25,332 nt of DNA from Clostridiales bacterium (GCA_019415645.1 DXYV01000040.1:1-25332); one strand, 5' to 3'. Counted from the first letter of the stretch, positions 12,660-21,067 are shown. Translations and numbers: made by a program. The notes: generated from the letters alone by a model not told the origin.

Positions 12660-13835
12660 ATGAAAGAAGAGAAAAAGACCCGCTCCATCTGGAAGAACAA
12701 GGCCTTCCAGTCTCTGGTGGCCTCTCTGCTGTGTATCCTCATCGGCCTGCTGATCGGCTATATCGTGCTGCTGATCATCAATCCGGCCGGCGCGGGCGAG
12801 GCCATCAAAACCGTGGTGGAAAACTTCCTGTACTATCCCAGCGGCGCGGCCCGTCTGCGGTATTTCGGCAACACCCTGGTCAAGACCGTCCCGCTGCTGA
12901 TGTGCAGCCTGTCCATTCTGTTCGCTTATAAGGTGGGCCTGTTCAACATCGGTGCGGCCGGCCAATACGCGGTGGGCGCCGGCGCGTGCCTGTACTGCGC
13001 GCTGGGTCTGGGTATGCCCTGGTATGTCTGCCTGATCGCGGCCCTCGTGGCCGGCGGCGTCCTGGGCGGCATTTCCGGTCTGCTGAAGGCCTACTGCAAC
13101 GTGAACGAGGTCATTTCCTGCATCATGCTCAACTGGATCAGCCTGTATGCCGTGAATATGCTGCTGTCCAACGTGAAGGAGACGGCCAGCCCCTACACCA
13201 TGACCCTGTCCAGCACCAACCCGAGCGCGCTGCTGCCGGGCCTGGGCCTGGGGGCGCTGTTCAGCAACAACCAGTATGTGACGCTGGCCATTCCCCTGTC
13301 CATTATCATTTCCATTGTGGTATGGGTGGTACTGGGAAAAACCAAGCTGGGTTATGAGCTCAAGGCCACCGGCTACAACAAATTCGCCGCCAAATACTGC
13401 GGCATGAAGGAGAAGCGCAACATCATCCTCACCATGGTCATTGCCGGTGCGCTGGCCGGCATGGGCGCGGCGCTGTTCTATCTCACCGGCTTCGAGCAGT
13501 GGCAGACCACTATGTCCTCGGTCCCGGCCATGGGCTTTAACGGAATCGCCGCCGCGTTCCTGGGCGGCCTGAACCCCATCGGCGCCATTTTCTCCTCCTA
13601 TTTCATTCAGCACATCACCAACGGCGGCGCTTACGTGGACAAGACCATGTACTCCGCGCAGATCTCGGATTTTATCTCGGCCCTGATCATTTACCTGTGC
13701 GGCTTTGTGCTGTTCTTTAAGAGCTTTATGGATCAGCGGGCTGCCCGCAGGGAGGAAAAGCAGGCGGCGAAAGCCCTGGAGGAACCAACGGCCCAGTCGG
13801 ATGACGCGGATGGGAAAGGAGGCGATCAGGCATGA
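12660..13835 (+). CDS. nucleoside ABC importer permease 1
   Basis: A 391-residue integral membrane permease of the BPD_transp_2 family (NupP-like), with about nine to ten hydrophobic segments. The family motif GLFNIGAAGQYAVGAGA lies near residues 98-114, and GFNGIAAAFLGGLNPIGAI nearer the C terminus. A cytoplasmic basic N terminus (MKEEKKTRSIWKNKAF) and a charged C-terminal tail bracket the core. A GGGAGGGG ribosome site precedes the ATG at 12660, only 3 bases after the ATPase stop. Its TGA overlaps the next permease start by 4 bases. It pairs with permease 2 to form the translocation channel. Confidence 0.9.
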   Translation: MKEEKKTRSIWKNKAFQSLVASLLCILIGLLIGYIVLLIINPAGAGEAIKTVVENFLYYPSGAARLRYFGNTLVKTVPLLMCSLSILFAYKVGLFNIGAAGQYAVGAGACLYCALGLGMPWYVCLIAALVAGGVLGGISGLLKAYCNVNEVISCIMLNWISLYAVNMLLSNVKETASPYTMTLSSTNPSALLPGLGLGALFSNNQYVTLAIPLSIIISIVVWVVLGKTKLGYELKATGYNKFAAKYCGMKEKRNIILTMVIAGALAGMGAALFYLTGFEQWQTTMSSVPAMGFNGIAAAFLGGLNPIGAIFSSYFIQHITNGGAYVDKTMYSAQISDFISALIIYLCGFVLFFKSFMDQRAARREEKQAAKALEEPTAQSDDADGKGGDQA

Positions 13836-14773
13836 TGCTGCTGATTCAATATACGCTGATCTTTGCCTCGGTCCTGATCCTGGTGGCCCTGGGCGGCTGC
13901 TTCTCTGAGCATTCCGGTGTCATCAACATCGGTCTGGAGGGCATCATGGTCATGGGCGCCCTGGGCGGCGCGCTGATGATGAAGTACCTGCCTGCGGGCA
14001 CTCCGGCCTTTGCCATGCTGCTGCTGGTGGTGCTGGCCGCAATCCTGTTCGGCGCGGTGTATTCGCTGCTGCTGGCCGTGGCCGCCATCAACTTCAAGGC
14101 GGACCAGACCCTGGTTGGTACAGCCATGAACCTGCTGGGCACTGCTGCGGCGACCGTGTTCGTCAAGGCCATGAACACCGCCGAGGACGTCAACAACGTG
14201 TCCTCCACCATCCAGTATATCGAGCCGAAAAAGGCGTTCCTGGTGAACATTGGCGGATTTGAGTTCAACTGGTTCATGCTCCTGGCGGTGATCGCGCTGG
14301 TGCTGGCCTATGTGGTGCTGTATAAGACGCGCTTCGGCCTGCGCCTGTGCGCCTGCGGCGAGCACCCTCAGGCGGCGGACTCCGTGGGCATCAACGTCTA
14401 CAAAATGCGCTATGCCGGCGTCATCATCTCGGGTATCCTGGGCGGCCTGGGCGGTATCGTCTATATCACCGCCGGCGTCAGCGAGTGGAAGTTTGAAAAC
14501 GGCGTGGCCGGTTTCGGTTTCCTGGCCCTGGCGGTTATGATCTTCGGCCAATGGAAGCCCACCCGTATCGCGCTGGCGGCGCTGCTGTTCGGTCTGTTCC
14601 GGGCATTGGGCAACGTCTACTCCGGATTTGAATTCTTCCGGAATCTGAACCTGCCCAGCGGCGTGTACAATATGCTGCCCTATATCATCTCTCTGATCGT
14701 ACTGGCCTTCACCTCGCAGAAGTCCCGCGCTCCCAAGGCGGAAGGCGTCCCCTACGACAAGGGCCAACGATAA
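13832..14773 (+). CDS. nucleoside ABC importer permease 2
   Basis: A 313-residue second BPD_transp_2 permease (NupQ-like). It has the expected motif SGVINIGLEGIMVMGALGGA near residue 30 and GFGFLALAVMIFGQWKPTRIA near 230, with about eight hydrophobic segments. The ATG at 13832 overlaps the upstream stop (ATGA), with AAAGGAGG 9 bases before; the adjacent ATG at 13835 is also possible. It is the last gene of the importer operon, closed by a strong terminator. With the BMP lipoprotein and double ATPase this makes a complete nucleoside uptake system. Confidence 0.9.
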   Translation: MMLLIQYTLIFASVLILVALGGCFSEHSGVINIGLEGIMVMGALGGALMMKYLPAGTPAFAMLLLVVLAAILFGAVYSLLLAVAAINFKADQTLVGTAMNLLGTAAATVFVKAMNTAEDVNNVSSTIQYIEPKKAFLVNIGGFEFNWFMLLAVIALVLAYVVLYKTRFGLRLCACGEHPQAADSVGINVYKMRYAGVIISGILGGLGGIVYITAGVSEWKFENGVAGFGFLALAVMIFGQWKPTRIALAALLFGLFRALGNVYSGFEFFRNLNLPSGVYNMLPYIISLIVLAFTSQKSRAPKAEGVPYDKGQR

Positions 14774-14787
14774 CCAAACAAAAAAGC

Positions 14788-14825
14788 CCGGGGCTGTTCC
14801 CAGTTGGGAACAGCCCCGGTTTTTT
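14788..14825. terminator. strong bidirectional terminator
   Basis: A 15-base perfect inverted repeat (14788-14802 with 14805-14819) followed by six T and preceded by six A. It separates the importer operon (+) from the convergent MATE gene (-) and serves both. Confidence 0.9.
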
Positions 14826-14831
14826 GCGTTC

Positions 14832-16193
14832 TCAGATCAGCCGGATGGATTTCCAGCCGCCGCGCAGGAAACGGATGACGAAAATCGTGGCACGTACGAT
14901 CCAGTCCACGAACATGGCCAGCCAGACGCCCAACAGACCGAAGTCGAAGAACCGGCAGAACAAATAGCTGCACCCGATCCGGAAGGCCCACATGGAGATC
15001 ATGGAGACGACCATGGTGAATTTGGCGTCGCCCGCGCCGCGCAGGGCATTGGGCAGCACGAAAGCGATCGGGTAGATCGCCAGGTTGAATACAGCGAACC
15101 AGCGGAGAATCTCCACAGCCATTTCGGTGGCGGCCGTACTCAGTCCGAACAGCGTGACCAGAGGTCCGGCCAACAGGAACATGAGCACGCTCAGAGAGCC
15201 CACCGAGAGGTAGGAGATGAGCAGCAGGCGGCGGGAGTAATACACGGCCTGGTCATCCTGCCGGGCGCCCATGCAGCGGCCCACCACGGTGATCAGGCCC
15301 AGGCCCATGGCCGAACCGGGCACCTGGACCACGCTGCCGATGCTGTTGGCGATGGCGTTGGCGGAGACGGCGGCAGTGCCGAAGGAGGCCACCAGGCCGG
15401 CCACCAGCAGCTTGCCGATCTGGAACATGCCGTTTTCCAGGCCGTTAGGCACGCCTACCTGCAAAATGCGCCGGAGCATCTCGGGCCGCCATTCGAATTT
15501 CAGCAGCCCGCGCACCTTAACCAAATTGGTGGGGCGGCGCATCAGAATCAGCATGATGACGGCCGCGGTGATGCGGGAGACCAGCGTGCCGATGCCCGCG
15601 CCGGCGGCGGCCATGTCGAAGCCGTAGATCAATAGGGCGTTGACGGCGATGTTCACCACATTGATGAGCAGGGAGACATACATGGACACCTTGCTGTTGC
15701 CCATGGCGCGGTAGAGGGCCGCGCCCGCGTTGTAGATGGCCATGAAGGGATAGGCCAGGGAGGTATAAAGAAAGTAGTCCAGCGCATGACCCATGACCTC
15801 CGGTTCCAGAGAGACGTAGATAAAGTCCAAGATCTGCTGCCGCAGTCCCAGGGCCAGCGCCATGAGCAGCAGCGCGATCAGCGTGGCCGAGTGGAGCAGC
15901 TGTTTGGCCGCGTGGTCGGCGTTGTCCCGGTCCTGCCGGCCCAGGTACTGGGAGACCACCACGGTGCCGCCGGTGGACAGGGCCGCGAAAATCTGGATGA
16001 GCAGAAGGTTGATGGAATCTACCAGCGAGACGCCGGAGACTGCGGCCTCACCGGCGGTGGCGACCATGATGGTATCCGCCATGCCGACGGTCATCATCAA
16101 AAACTGCTCGATGATCAGCGGGACCAGAAGGCGAATCAGGGACGTTCGGTTGAACAGCGGGGCGATGCGAAATTGCTGCGGGTTCACAGACAT
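14832..16193 (-). CDS. MATE-family efflux transporter
   Basis: A 453-residue integral membrane exporter with twelve predicted helices in two homologous halves, driven by Na+ or H+ and typically expelling cationic drugs or metabolites. Family features include an N-terminal IRLLVPLIIEQFLMMTVGMADTIMVA-like segment, GTVVVSQYLGRQD after helix 2, and its counterpart SAMGLGLITVVGRCMGARQD in the second half. The length is typical. The ATG at 16193 has AGGAG about 6 bases upstream. It follows the amidohydrolase gene on the same strand but has its own promoter and a structured leader shared with the patatin gene. Substrate unknown. Confidence 0.92.
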   Translation of the reverse strand: MSVNPQQFRIAPLFNRTSLIRLLVPLIIEQFLMMTVGMADTIMVATAGEAAVSGVSLVDSINLLLIQIFAALSTGGTVVVSQYLGRQDRDNADHAAKQLLHSATLIALLLMALALGLRQQILDFIYVSLEPEVMGHALDYFLYTSLAYPFMAIYNAGAALYRAMGNSKVSMYVSLLINVVNIAVNALLIYGFDMAAAGAGIGTLVSRITAAVIMLILMRRPTNLVKVRGLLKFEWRPEMLRRILQVGVPNGLENGMFQIGKLLVAGLVASFGTAAVSANAIANSIGSVVQVPGSAMGLGLITVVGRCMGARQDDQAVYYSRRLLLISYLSVGSLSVLMFLLAGPLVTLFGLSTAATEMAVEILRWFAVFNLAIYPIAFVLPNALRGAGDAKFTMVVSMISMWAFRIGCSYLFCRFFDFGLLGVWLAMFVDWIVRATIFVIRFLRGGWKSIRLI

Positions 16194-16230
16194 ACTCCTC
16201 TCCTGAATAGAAGGGCCCCAGACACAGAAA

Positions 16231-16344
16231 CAAAGCCGAAAGCAAGCGCTTTCGGCTTTGCTGATTCGCAGAGGGCCGCGCGAATAAACCGTACCACGGT
16301 TTATTCAGTAGACATTATTATAGTCCGCACGCCCAATTTGACAA
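16231..16344 (-). promoter_or_regulatory. promoter and structured 5' leader of the MATE gene (copy 2 of the shared module)
   Basis: Minus strand order: TTGTCA (16339-16344), 16 bases, TATAAT (16317-16322), 10 bases including GTCT, then hairpin GAATAAACCG/CGGTTTATTC (16282-16291 with 16297-16306). A second, perfect 13-base hairpin (16231-16243 with 16248-16260) is followed by TTTC, terminator-like, about 38 bases before the MATE start codon. The stem of the first hairpin is identical to that in the patatin leader, and its distance from the -10 is the same. Confidence 0.6.
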
Positions 16345-16402
16345 GAGGCAAAACCACCAAAAAGGCGGGCGATTCGACCCCACAGTGCTCCGTTTTGAAC
16401 GG

Positions 16403-17755
16403 TCACCGGCGCAGATAGCGCCGGACCGCCTCGTTGGCCTTGGCGGCCACGGCCTCCTCATCCACTGTGGTGAGCACGCCGTTCTGCACCACCGGAACTC
16501 CGGCCACGATGGTATAGTCCACCGGACCCTTGAGCCCCACGGTAGCCAGCATGGACAGGGGATCGAACTGAGCGCCTACCAATTCCAGCCGGTCCAGATC
16601 TATCAGGAAGAGATCAGCGGCCATGCCGGGGGCGAGACAGCCGATGTCATCCCGCCCCAGCAGGCGGGCGGAGCCCCGGGTAGCCATCTTCAGCAGGTCG
16701 TAGCCCGTGGGAGCCTCCTTGCCGAAGTGGAGCCGGTGGAGCAGATAGGCCACCCGCAGCTCCTCCAGCAGGTTGGAGCCGTCGTTGGAGGCGGAGCCGT
16801 CCACAGCCAGGCCCAGCGGTACGCCCAGCCGCAACATCTCCGGTACCCGGCATACGCCGGAGGAGAGCTTCATGTTGGAGATGGGGCAGTGGGCCACTCC
16901 GGTGCCGGTCTCTGCCAGACGGCGCAACTCCTCGCCCGTAAAGTGGATTCCGTGGGCGAACCACACATCGGGCCCCACCCAGCCCAGGGATTCCAGATAG
17001 GGCAGGGGACGCAGACCGAATTTGGTCAGTGTGAACTCCTCCTCATCCCGGGTCTCGGCCAGATGGGTATGGAGCCGCACCCCCAGGGACCGGGCCAAGG
17101 CCGCGCTTTCCCGCAGCAGGTCGGAGGAGACCGAAAAAGGCGAGCAGGGGGCCAGGGCCACCTGCCGCATGGAGTAGCGGGAATCGTCGTGCCAGACCCG
17201 CACCAGCCGCTCGGAGTCCAGCAGGATCTCGTCGATGGTCTGCACCACGCTGTCCGGTGGCAGGCCGCCGTCCTTTTGGGAGAGGTCCATGGAGCCGCGG
17301 GAGGCATGGAACCGGATGCCCAGCTGGGCCGCCGCCCGGAACTGGGCGGCGATCAGGTCCCCTGCACCCTGGGGAAAGACGTAGTGGTGGTCAAAGCAGG
17401 TGGTGGTACCTGTCTTGAGCAGCTCGCCCAGACCGGTGAGCGCCGAGAGGGTCACCGTCTCCTCGTCCAGGCCCTTCCAGATGTCGTACAGCGTGACCAG
17501 CCAGGGGAACAGCTCCATGGACTGGACCTCCGGCAGATTACGGGAAAAAATCTGATAAAGGTGATGGTGGGTGTTGATGAGGCCAGGGTAGACCGCCATG
17601 TGAGAGGCGTCGATGGACTGATCGGCCGGACGCAGTTCCGGCCCGATGGCTGCGATCACGCCGTCCTCCAGATAGAGATTGGAGTTGTGGTAGACCGTGT
17701 CTTGGTCGTCGCAGGAGACGATGCAGCGGGCGTTTTTGATGAGCAGGGAAGCCAT
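16403..17755 (-). CDS. amidohydrolase, probable 8-oxoguanine deaminase
   Basis: A 450-residue metal-dependent deaminase of the ATZ/TRZ amidohydrolase group. Metal and catalytic residues are all present: NTHHHLYQ (His63, His65), LHTHLAET (His229/His231, Glu234), FAHGIHF (His268/His271) and LAVDGSASND (Asp319). HASRGSMDLS and the SNDGSNLLEELRVAYLLHR segment are typical of the 8-oxoguanine / hydroxyatrazine deaminase branch, so deamination of 8-oxoguanine to urate is the best guess; other guanine-like substrates are possible. The start at 17755 has GGAGGTG upstream, whereas the longer frame to 18085 has no start context and crosses the promoter. It lies beside nucleoside salvage genes and upstream of the MATE gene. 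Confidence 0.8.
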   Translation of the reverse strand: MASLLIKNARCIVSCDDQDTVYHNSNLYLEDGVIAAIGPELRPADQSIDASHMAVYPGLINTHHHLYQIFSRNLPEVQSMELFPWLVTLYDIWKGLDEETVTLSALTGLGELLKTGTTTCFDHHYVFPQGAGDLIAAQFRAAAQLGIRFHASRGSMDLSQKDGGLPPDSVVQTIDEILLDSERLVRVWHDDSRYSMRQVALAPCSPFSVSSDLLRESAALARSLGVRLHTHLAETRDEEEFTLTKFGLRPLPYLESLGWVGPDVWFAHGIHFTGEELRRLAETGTGVAHCPISNMKLSSGVCRVPEMLRLGVPLGLAVDGSASNDGSNLLEELRVAYLLHRLHFGKEAPTGYDLLKMATRGSARLLGRDDIGCLAPGMAADLFLIDLDRLELVGAQFDPLSMLATVGLKGPVDYTIVAGVPVVQNGVLTTVDEEAVAAKANEAVRRYLRR

Positions 17756-17798
17756 AAGCGCGCACCTCCGTTCCAAAGATCCCGGGTTCTTCACGTTC

Positions 17799-17827
17799 AG
17801 TATAGTATAGGGCGGGGAAAAGGTCAA
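17799..17827 (-). promoter_or_regulatory. sigma-A promoter of the amidohydrolase gene
   Basis: Minus strand TTGACC (17822-17827), 17 bases, TATACT (17799-17804), about 40 bases before the start codon. Confidence 0.75.
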
Positions 17828-17898
17828 TCCAAAGAACGGCGGACCGCGAAGTGAGAGAACAAGAAAGAGAAGCGGCCGCAGGGAAGCCAAAATCAAAC

Positions 17899-17930
17899 GC
17901 CGCCCTGCGGAAAATCTTCCACAGGGCGGC
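17899..17930 (-). terminator. probable ilvD terminator
   Basis: A 9-base perfect stem, GCCGCCCTG (17899-17907) with 17922-17930, lies 62 bases beyond the ilvD stop and is followed on the minus strand by GTTTGATTTT. Confidence 0.65.
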
Positions 17931-17991
17931 AGGGTGCTGCGGCAAACGCCGGGACGTGCTGGCGCACGGCAAGGACAAGACCGCGGGAGGT

Positions 17992-19653
17992 TTACTCCAG
18001 CACGGCGCCCCGGGCGGCGCTCGTCACCAGCTTGGCGTACCGGGCCAGGTAGCCGGTTTTGACTCTGGGCTCCGGGCAGACCCACTTGGCCTTGCGGGCA
18101 GCCAGCGTGGCGTCGTCCACCAGCAGTTCAATCTTGCAGTTGGGGATATCGATGGCGATCTGGTCGCCCTCCTCCACTAGGGCGATGGGGCCGCCCTGGG
18201 CGGCCTCCGGGCAGACATGGCCGATGGAGGCCCCACGGGTGGCGCCGGAGAAGCGGCCGTCGGTGATGAGGGCCACCTCCTTGTCCAGACCCATGCCTGC
18301 AATGGCGGAGGTGGGGTTGAGCATCTCCCGCATGCCGGGGCCGCCCTTGGGGCCTTCATAGCGAATGACGACCACGTCACCGGCCACGATTTTGCCGGCG
18401 TAGATGGCGGCGATGGCTTCATCCTCGGAGTCAAAGACCCGGGCGGGGCCGGTGTGGACCATCATCTCCTGGGCCACGGCGGAGCGCTTGACCACGCAGC
18501 CCTCGGGGGCCAGGTTGCCTTTGAGCACGGCAATGCCGCCGTCGGCGGAGTAGGGGTTCTCGATGGGGCGGATGAGCTCGGGATTACGATTCACCACACC
18601 CTCCAGGTTCTCGCCCAGAGTTTTTCCGGTGACCGTCAGGACGCTGGTGTCCAGCAGGCCCTTTTTCGTCAGTTCCTTCATGACGGCGTACACGCCGCCG
18701 GCCCCCTCCAGATCCTCCATGTAGGTGTCGCCCGCCGGAGCCAGATGGCACAGATTGGGGGTCTTGGAGGAGATCTCATTGGACATGTCCAGGTCCAGCT
18801 CGATGCCGCACTCGTGGGCGATGGCAGGCAGGTGGAGCATGGTGTTGGTGGAGCAGCCCAGGGCCATATCCACGGTCTCGGCGTTGTGGAAGGCGGCGGG
18901 GGTCATGATGTCCCGGGGCTTGATGTCCCGCTTGACCAGCTCCATGATCTGCATACCCGCGTGCTTAGCCAGGCGCAGCCGGGCGGACCACACGGCGGGG
19001 ATGGTGCCGTTGCCCCGCAGCCCCATACCGATGGCCTCGGTGAGGCAGTTCATGGAGTTGGCGGTGTACATGCCGGAGCAGGAGCCGCAGGTGGGGCAGG
19101 CGCAGTTCTCGTACTCCTCCACGCCCGCATCGTCCAGCTTGCCGGCCTTATAGGCGCCTACGGCCTCGAACATGTGGCTCAGGCAGGTGCGGCGGCCGTC
19201 GTTGAGCCTGCCGGCCAGCATGGGGCCGCCGGAACAGAAAATGGTGGGAATATTGACCCGGGCGGCGGCCATGAGCAGGCCGGGCACGTTCTTGTCGCAG
19301 TTGGGAATCATCACCAGACCGTCAAACTGGTGGGCCAGAGCCATGGCCTCGGTGGAGTCGGCGATGAGGTCCCGGGTGACCAGGGAGTATTTCATACCGA
19401 TGTGGCCCATGGCGATGCCGTCGCACACGGCGATGGCGGGGAACTCCACGGGAGTGCCGCCGGCGGCCCGGACGCCGGCCTTGACGGCCTCGGCAATCTT
19501 ATCCAGATTCATGTGGCCGGGGACGATCTCGTTGTAAGAGCACACCACGCCGATCAGGGGGCGCTCCAGCTCCTCCTTGGTGTAGCCCAGGGCATAGAAC
19601 AGGGAGCGGTTGGGGGCGCGCTCCACGCCTTTTGTCACGTTGTCGCTGCGCAT
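17992..19653 (-). CDS. ilvD: dihydroxy-acid dehydratase
   Basis: A 553-residue Fe-S enzyme of branched-chain amino acid synthesis, converting 2,3-dihydroxy-isovalerate and its methylvalerate homolog to the 2-keto acids. Family signatures are PNCDKNVPGLLMAAARVNIP, CACPTCGSCSGMYTANSMNC (cluster cysteines), GCSTNTMLHLPAIAHE and TDGRFSGATRGASIGHVCPE. The length matches the normal 550-560. The ATG at 19653 is supported by AGGAGGT 8 bases upstream; a longer frame reaching 19995 crosses the divergent regulator and is rejected. It diverges from a GntR regulator with likely operator sites in between. The next pathway gene present, ilvC, is at the right edge. Confidence 0.95.
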   Translation of the reverse strand: MRSDNVTKGVERAPNRSLFYALGYTKEELERPLIGVVCSYNEIVPGHMNLDKIAEAVKAGVRAAGGTPVEFPAIAVCDGIAMGHIGMKYSLVTRDLIADSTEAMALAHQFDGLVMIPNCDKNVPGLLMAAARVNIPTIFCSGGPMLAGRLNDGRRTCLSHMFEAVGAYKAGKLDDAGVEEYENCACPTCGSCSGMYTANSMNCLTEAIGMGLRGNGTIPAVWSARLRLAKHAGMQIMELVKRDIKPRDIMTPAAFHNAETVDMALGCSTNTMLHLPAIAHECGIELDLDMSNEISSKTPNLCHLAPAGDTYMEDLEGAGGVYAVMKELTKKGLLDTSVLTVTGKTLGENLEGVVNRNPELIRPIENPYSADGGIAVLKGNLAPEGCVVKRSAVAQEMMVHTGPARVFDSEDEAIAAIYAGKIVAGDVVVIRYEGPKGGPGMREMLNPTSAIAGMGLDKEVALITDGRFSGATRGASIGHVCPEAAQGGPIALVEEGDQIAIDIPNCKIELLVDDATLAARKAKWVCPEPRVKTGYLARYAKLVTSAARGAVLE

Positions 19654-19686
19654 GGGAAAGGACCTCCTCCAAAATTCCAAATAAGT

Positions 19687-19714
19687 TGTCTGATGACTCT
19701 TGAAATGTCTGACA
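19687..19714. promoter_or_regulatory. GntR-type operator pair in the ilvD-regulator gap
   Basis: TGTCTGACA (19706-19714) is a perfect TGTCnGACA palindrome, and TGTCTGATG (19687-19695) is a weaker copy 19 bases away, about two helical turns on the same face. FadR-subfamily regulators usually bind short palindromes of this kind (family knowledge). The sites lie in the 109 bases between ilvD and its divergent regulator, so they may control both. Confidence 0.55.
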
Positions 19715-19728
19715 ATATGATATAGGAT
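19700..19728 (+). promoter_or_regulatory. candidate promoter of the GntR regulator gene
   Basis: TTGAAA (19700-19705), 17 bases, TAGGAT (19723-19728). The better operator palindrome fills the spacer, which fits autorepression. Confidence 0.45.
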
Positions 19729-19762
19729 AGAAGAGAAAATGTCAAGCGGCGAGGTGGACGAA

Positions 19763-20497
19763 ATGGAGAAAAAGAGCCGGGCCCAGCAGGCGGCGGAGCG
19801 GCTGTATAACCAGATCGTGGTAGAGGGGAGGCGGAAGCCCGGAGAAAAGCTGCCCAATGAGCTGGAGCTGGCCCGGGCGCTGGGGGTGAGCCGCGCCACA
19901 CTGCGGGAGGCGCTGCGGGCCCTGACCACCCAGGGCGTGCTGGAGGTGCGCCGGGGACGGGGAACCTTTGTCTCCCAGCGGGTGGAGGAGATCAACGACT
20001 ATGGGTTCCGCGGCCTGGACCAGGTGCGGGGCGAGATGCGCGACCTGTTCGAGCTGCGGGCCATTTTTGAGCCCCAGGCGGCCCGGCTGGCCTGCCAGCG
20101 GGCCACCCCGGAGGAGCTGGAGGAGATCCTGGCCCAGGGCCGGGCAGTGGAACGCCGGATTCGGGCGGGGGAGGACCGGACTCAGGACGACCGGGCCTTC
20201 CATGCCGCTATTGTTCGGGCGACGCACAACCAGTTCATGATGCGGCTGCTGCCCATGATCAATCAGGCGGTGGAGACCGCCATCCGCTCCGGCGCGCACG
20301 AAGAGGCTCTGGCGGAACACACCCTGCGGGACCACGCCCTGCTGATGGATTTCTTCCAGAAGCGGGACGCCGCCGGTGCGGAGTATGCCATGGCCATCCA
20401 TATGCACCACGGAATCGACGTGCTGGAGCTGGCGGGAGCCGAGCCGGATCAGGGGACCGGAAAGGCTTGCGGGCAGGAGCGCGATCTGCTATACTGA
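19763..20497 (+). CDS. FadR-subfamily GntR transcriptional regulator
   Basis: A 244-residue regulator with an N-terminal winged helix (about 5-75; LPNELELARALGVSRATLRE and the wing GRGTFVSQ) and a C-terminal all-helical FCD domain (about 85-215). The FCD metal/effector residues appear as DDRAFHAAIVRAT (Asp, His), HTLRDHALLMDFF and HMHHGID. The ligand is unknown; small organic acids are common effectors in this group. The ATG at 19763 is chosen over the one at 19739 because GAGGTGG lies 6 bases upstream. It is divergent from ilvD, so control of ilvD or of a dihydroxy-acid/sugar-acid use pathway is plausible but not proven. Confidence 0.88.
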   Translation: MEKKSRAQQAAERLYNQIVVEGRRKPGEKLPNELELARALGVSRATLREALRALTTQGVLEVRRGRGTFVSQRVEEINDYGFRGLDQVRGEMRDLFELRAIFEPQAARLACQRATPEELEEILAQGRAVERRIRAGEDRTQDDRAFHAAIVRATHNQFMMRLLPMINQAVETAIRSGAHEEALAEHTLRDHALLMDFFQKRDAAGAEYAMAIHMHHGIDVLELAGAEPDQGTGKACGQERDLLY

Positions 20498-20542
20498 AGC
20501 TGGAAGCGAAACTGCCAGAGAGAGAAAGGACCGGTGTGTGGT

Positions 20543-21024
20543 ATGTCCGGACAAGAACGGAAGATCTATCCATGGCTCTTGCTCCTGCTGGGAATCGCCC
20601 TTTTGACGGCGGGCTTTCTGACAATTCTGCTGCCGATCTTTCCGGCGTACCTCCAATACGGCCCGGGGAGCCTGGAGAATGGACTGGGGGCGTGGTGCGG
20701 TATCCGCTGGCGCTGTTCCTGCTGGGCCTGGGAGGTCTGCTCCGGGACTGGCGCAAGGCGTGTGTGTTCGGCCTGCTCGGCGCCGTACTGATGATCGGGC
20801 AGGTGTTCTTTCTGGATATGTGCCATACCGCCCATACCGTGCTGCGCAGCGTGGCGGAGACGAATCCGGCGCTTGCGGAGGAACAGGGCTGGGTCTACAC
20901 ACCGGGGAGCGTCTCCCGCCTGTGGGCAGCCACGCTCTATACCGCTGTGACGGGTGCGGCTGTGCTCCTGGCTGCGGTGCTCCGCCGCTGGGCCGCCTGG
21001 AAGAAAACCAAAAATGCAGCATAA
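20543..21024 (+). pseudogene. small multi-spanning membrane protein gene interrupted by a frameshift
   Basis: The first frame encodes MSGQERKIYPWLLLLLGIAL and a first membrane helix, then PAYLQYGPGSLENGLG. At the G5 run 20686-20690 the sensible reading moves to the -1 frame, continuing VVRYPLALFLLGLGGLLRDW with three more hydrophobic segments and ending AAWKKTKNAA at 21024. Joined, this gives a protein of about 160 residues with four helices. One missing G at the homopolymer explains it: a sequencing error, a true mutation or slippage. The start may be the ATG at 20543 or the GTG at 20534 (AAAGGA at 20525-20530). It follows the GntR gene by 45 bases and may be co-transcribed. Family not recognised. 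Confidence 0.65.
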
Positions 21025-21065
21025 AACCCAGGGGACCGGCTCGGATGAGCCGGTCCCCTGGGTTT
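21024..21065. terminator. strong bidirectional terminator
   Basis: A perfect 19-base stem (21024-21042 with 21047-21065, GGAT loop) starts with AAA and ends with TTTGTTT. It separates the membrane protein gene (+) from nrdG (-). Confidence 0.88.
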
Positions 21066-21067
21066 GT

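Noticed and set aside
11118..13613. An 831-codon open frame antisense to the ABC importer ATPase and permease
   Set aside because: It mirrors real genes with full family motifs on the plus strand, has His/Gln/Gly-rich low-complexity translation, and no ribosome site; typical of GC-rich antisense frames.
18217..19725. A 502-codon open frame antisense to ilvD
   Set aside because: It is a shadow of a full-length ilvD with intact cysteine motifs; the translation has no recognisable domain.
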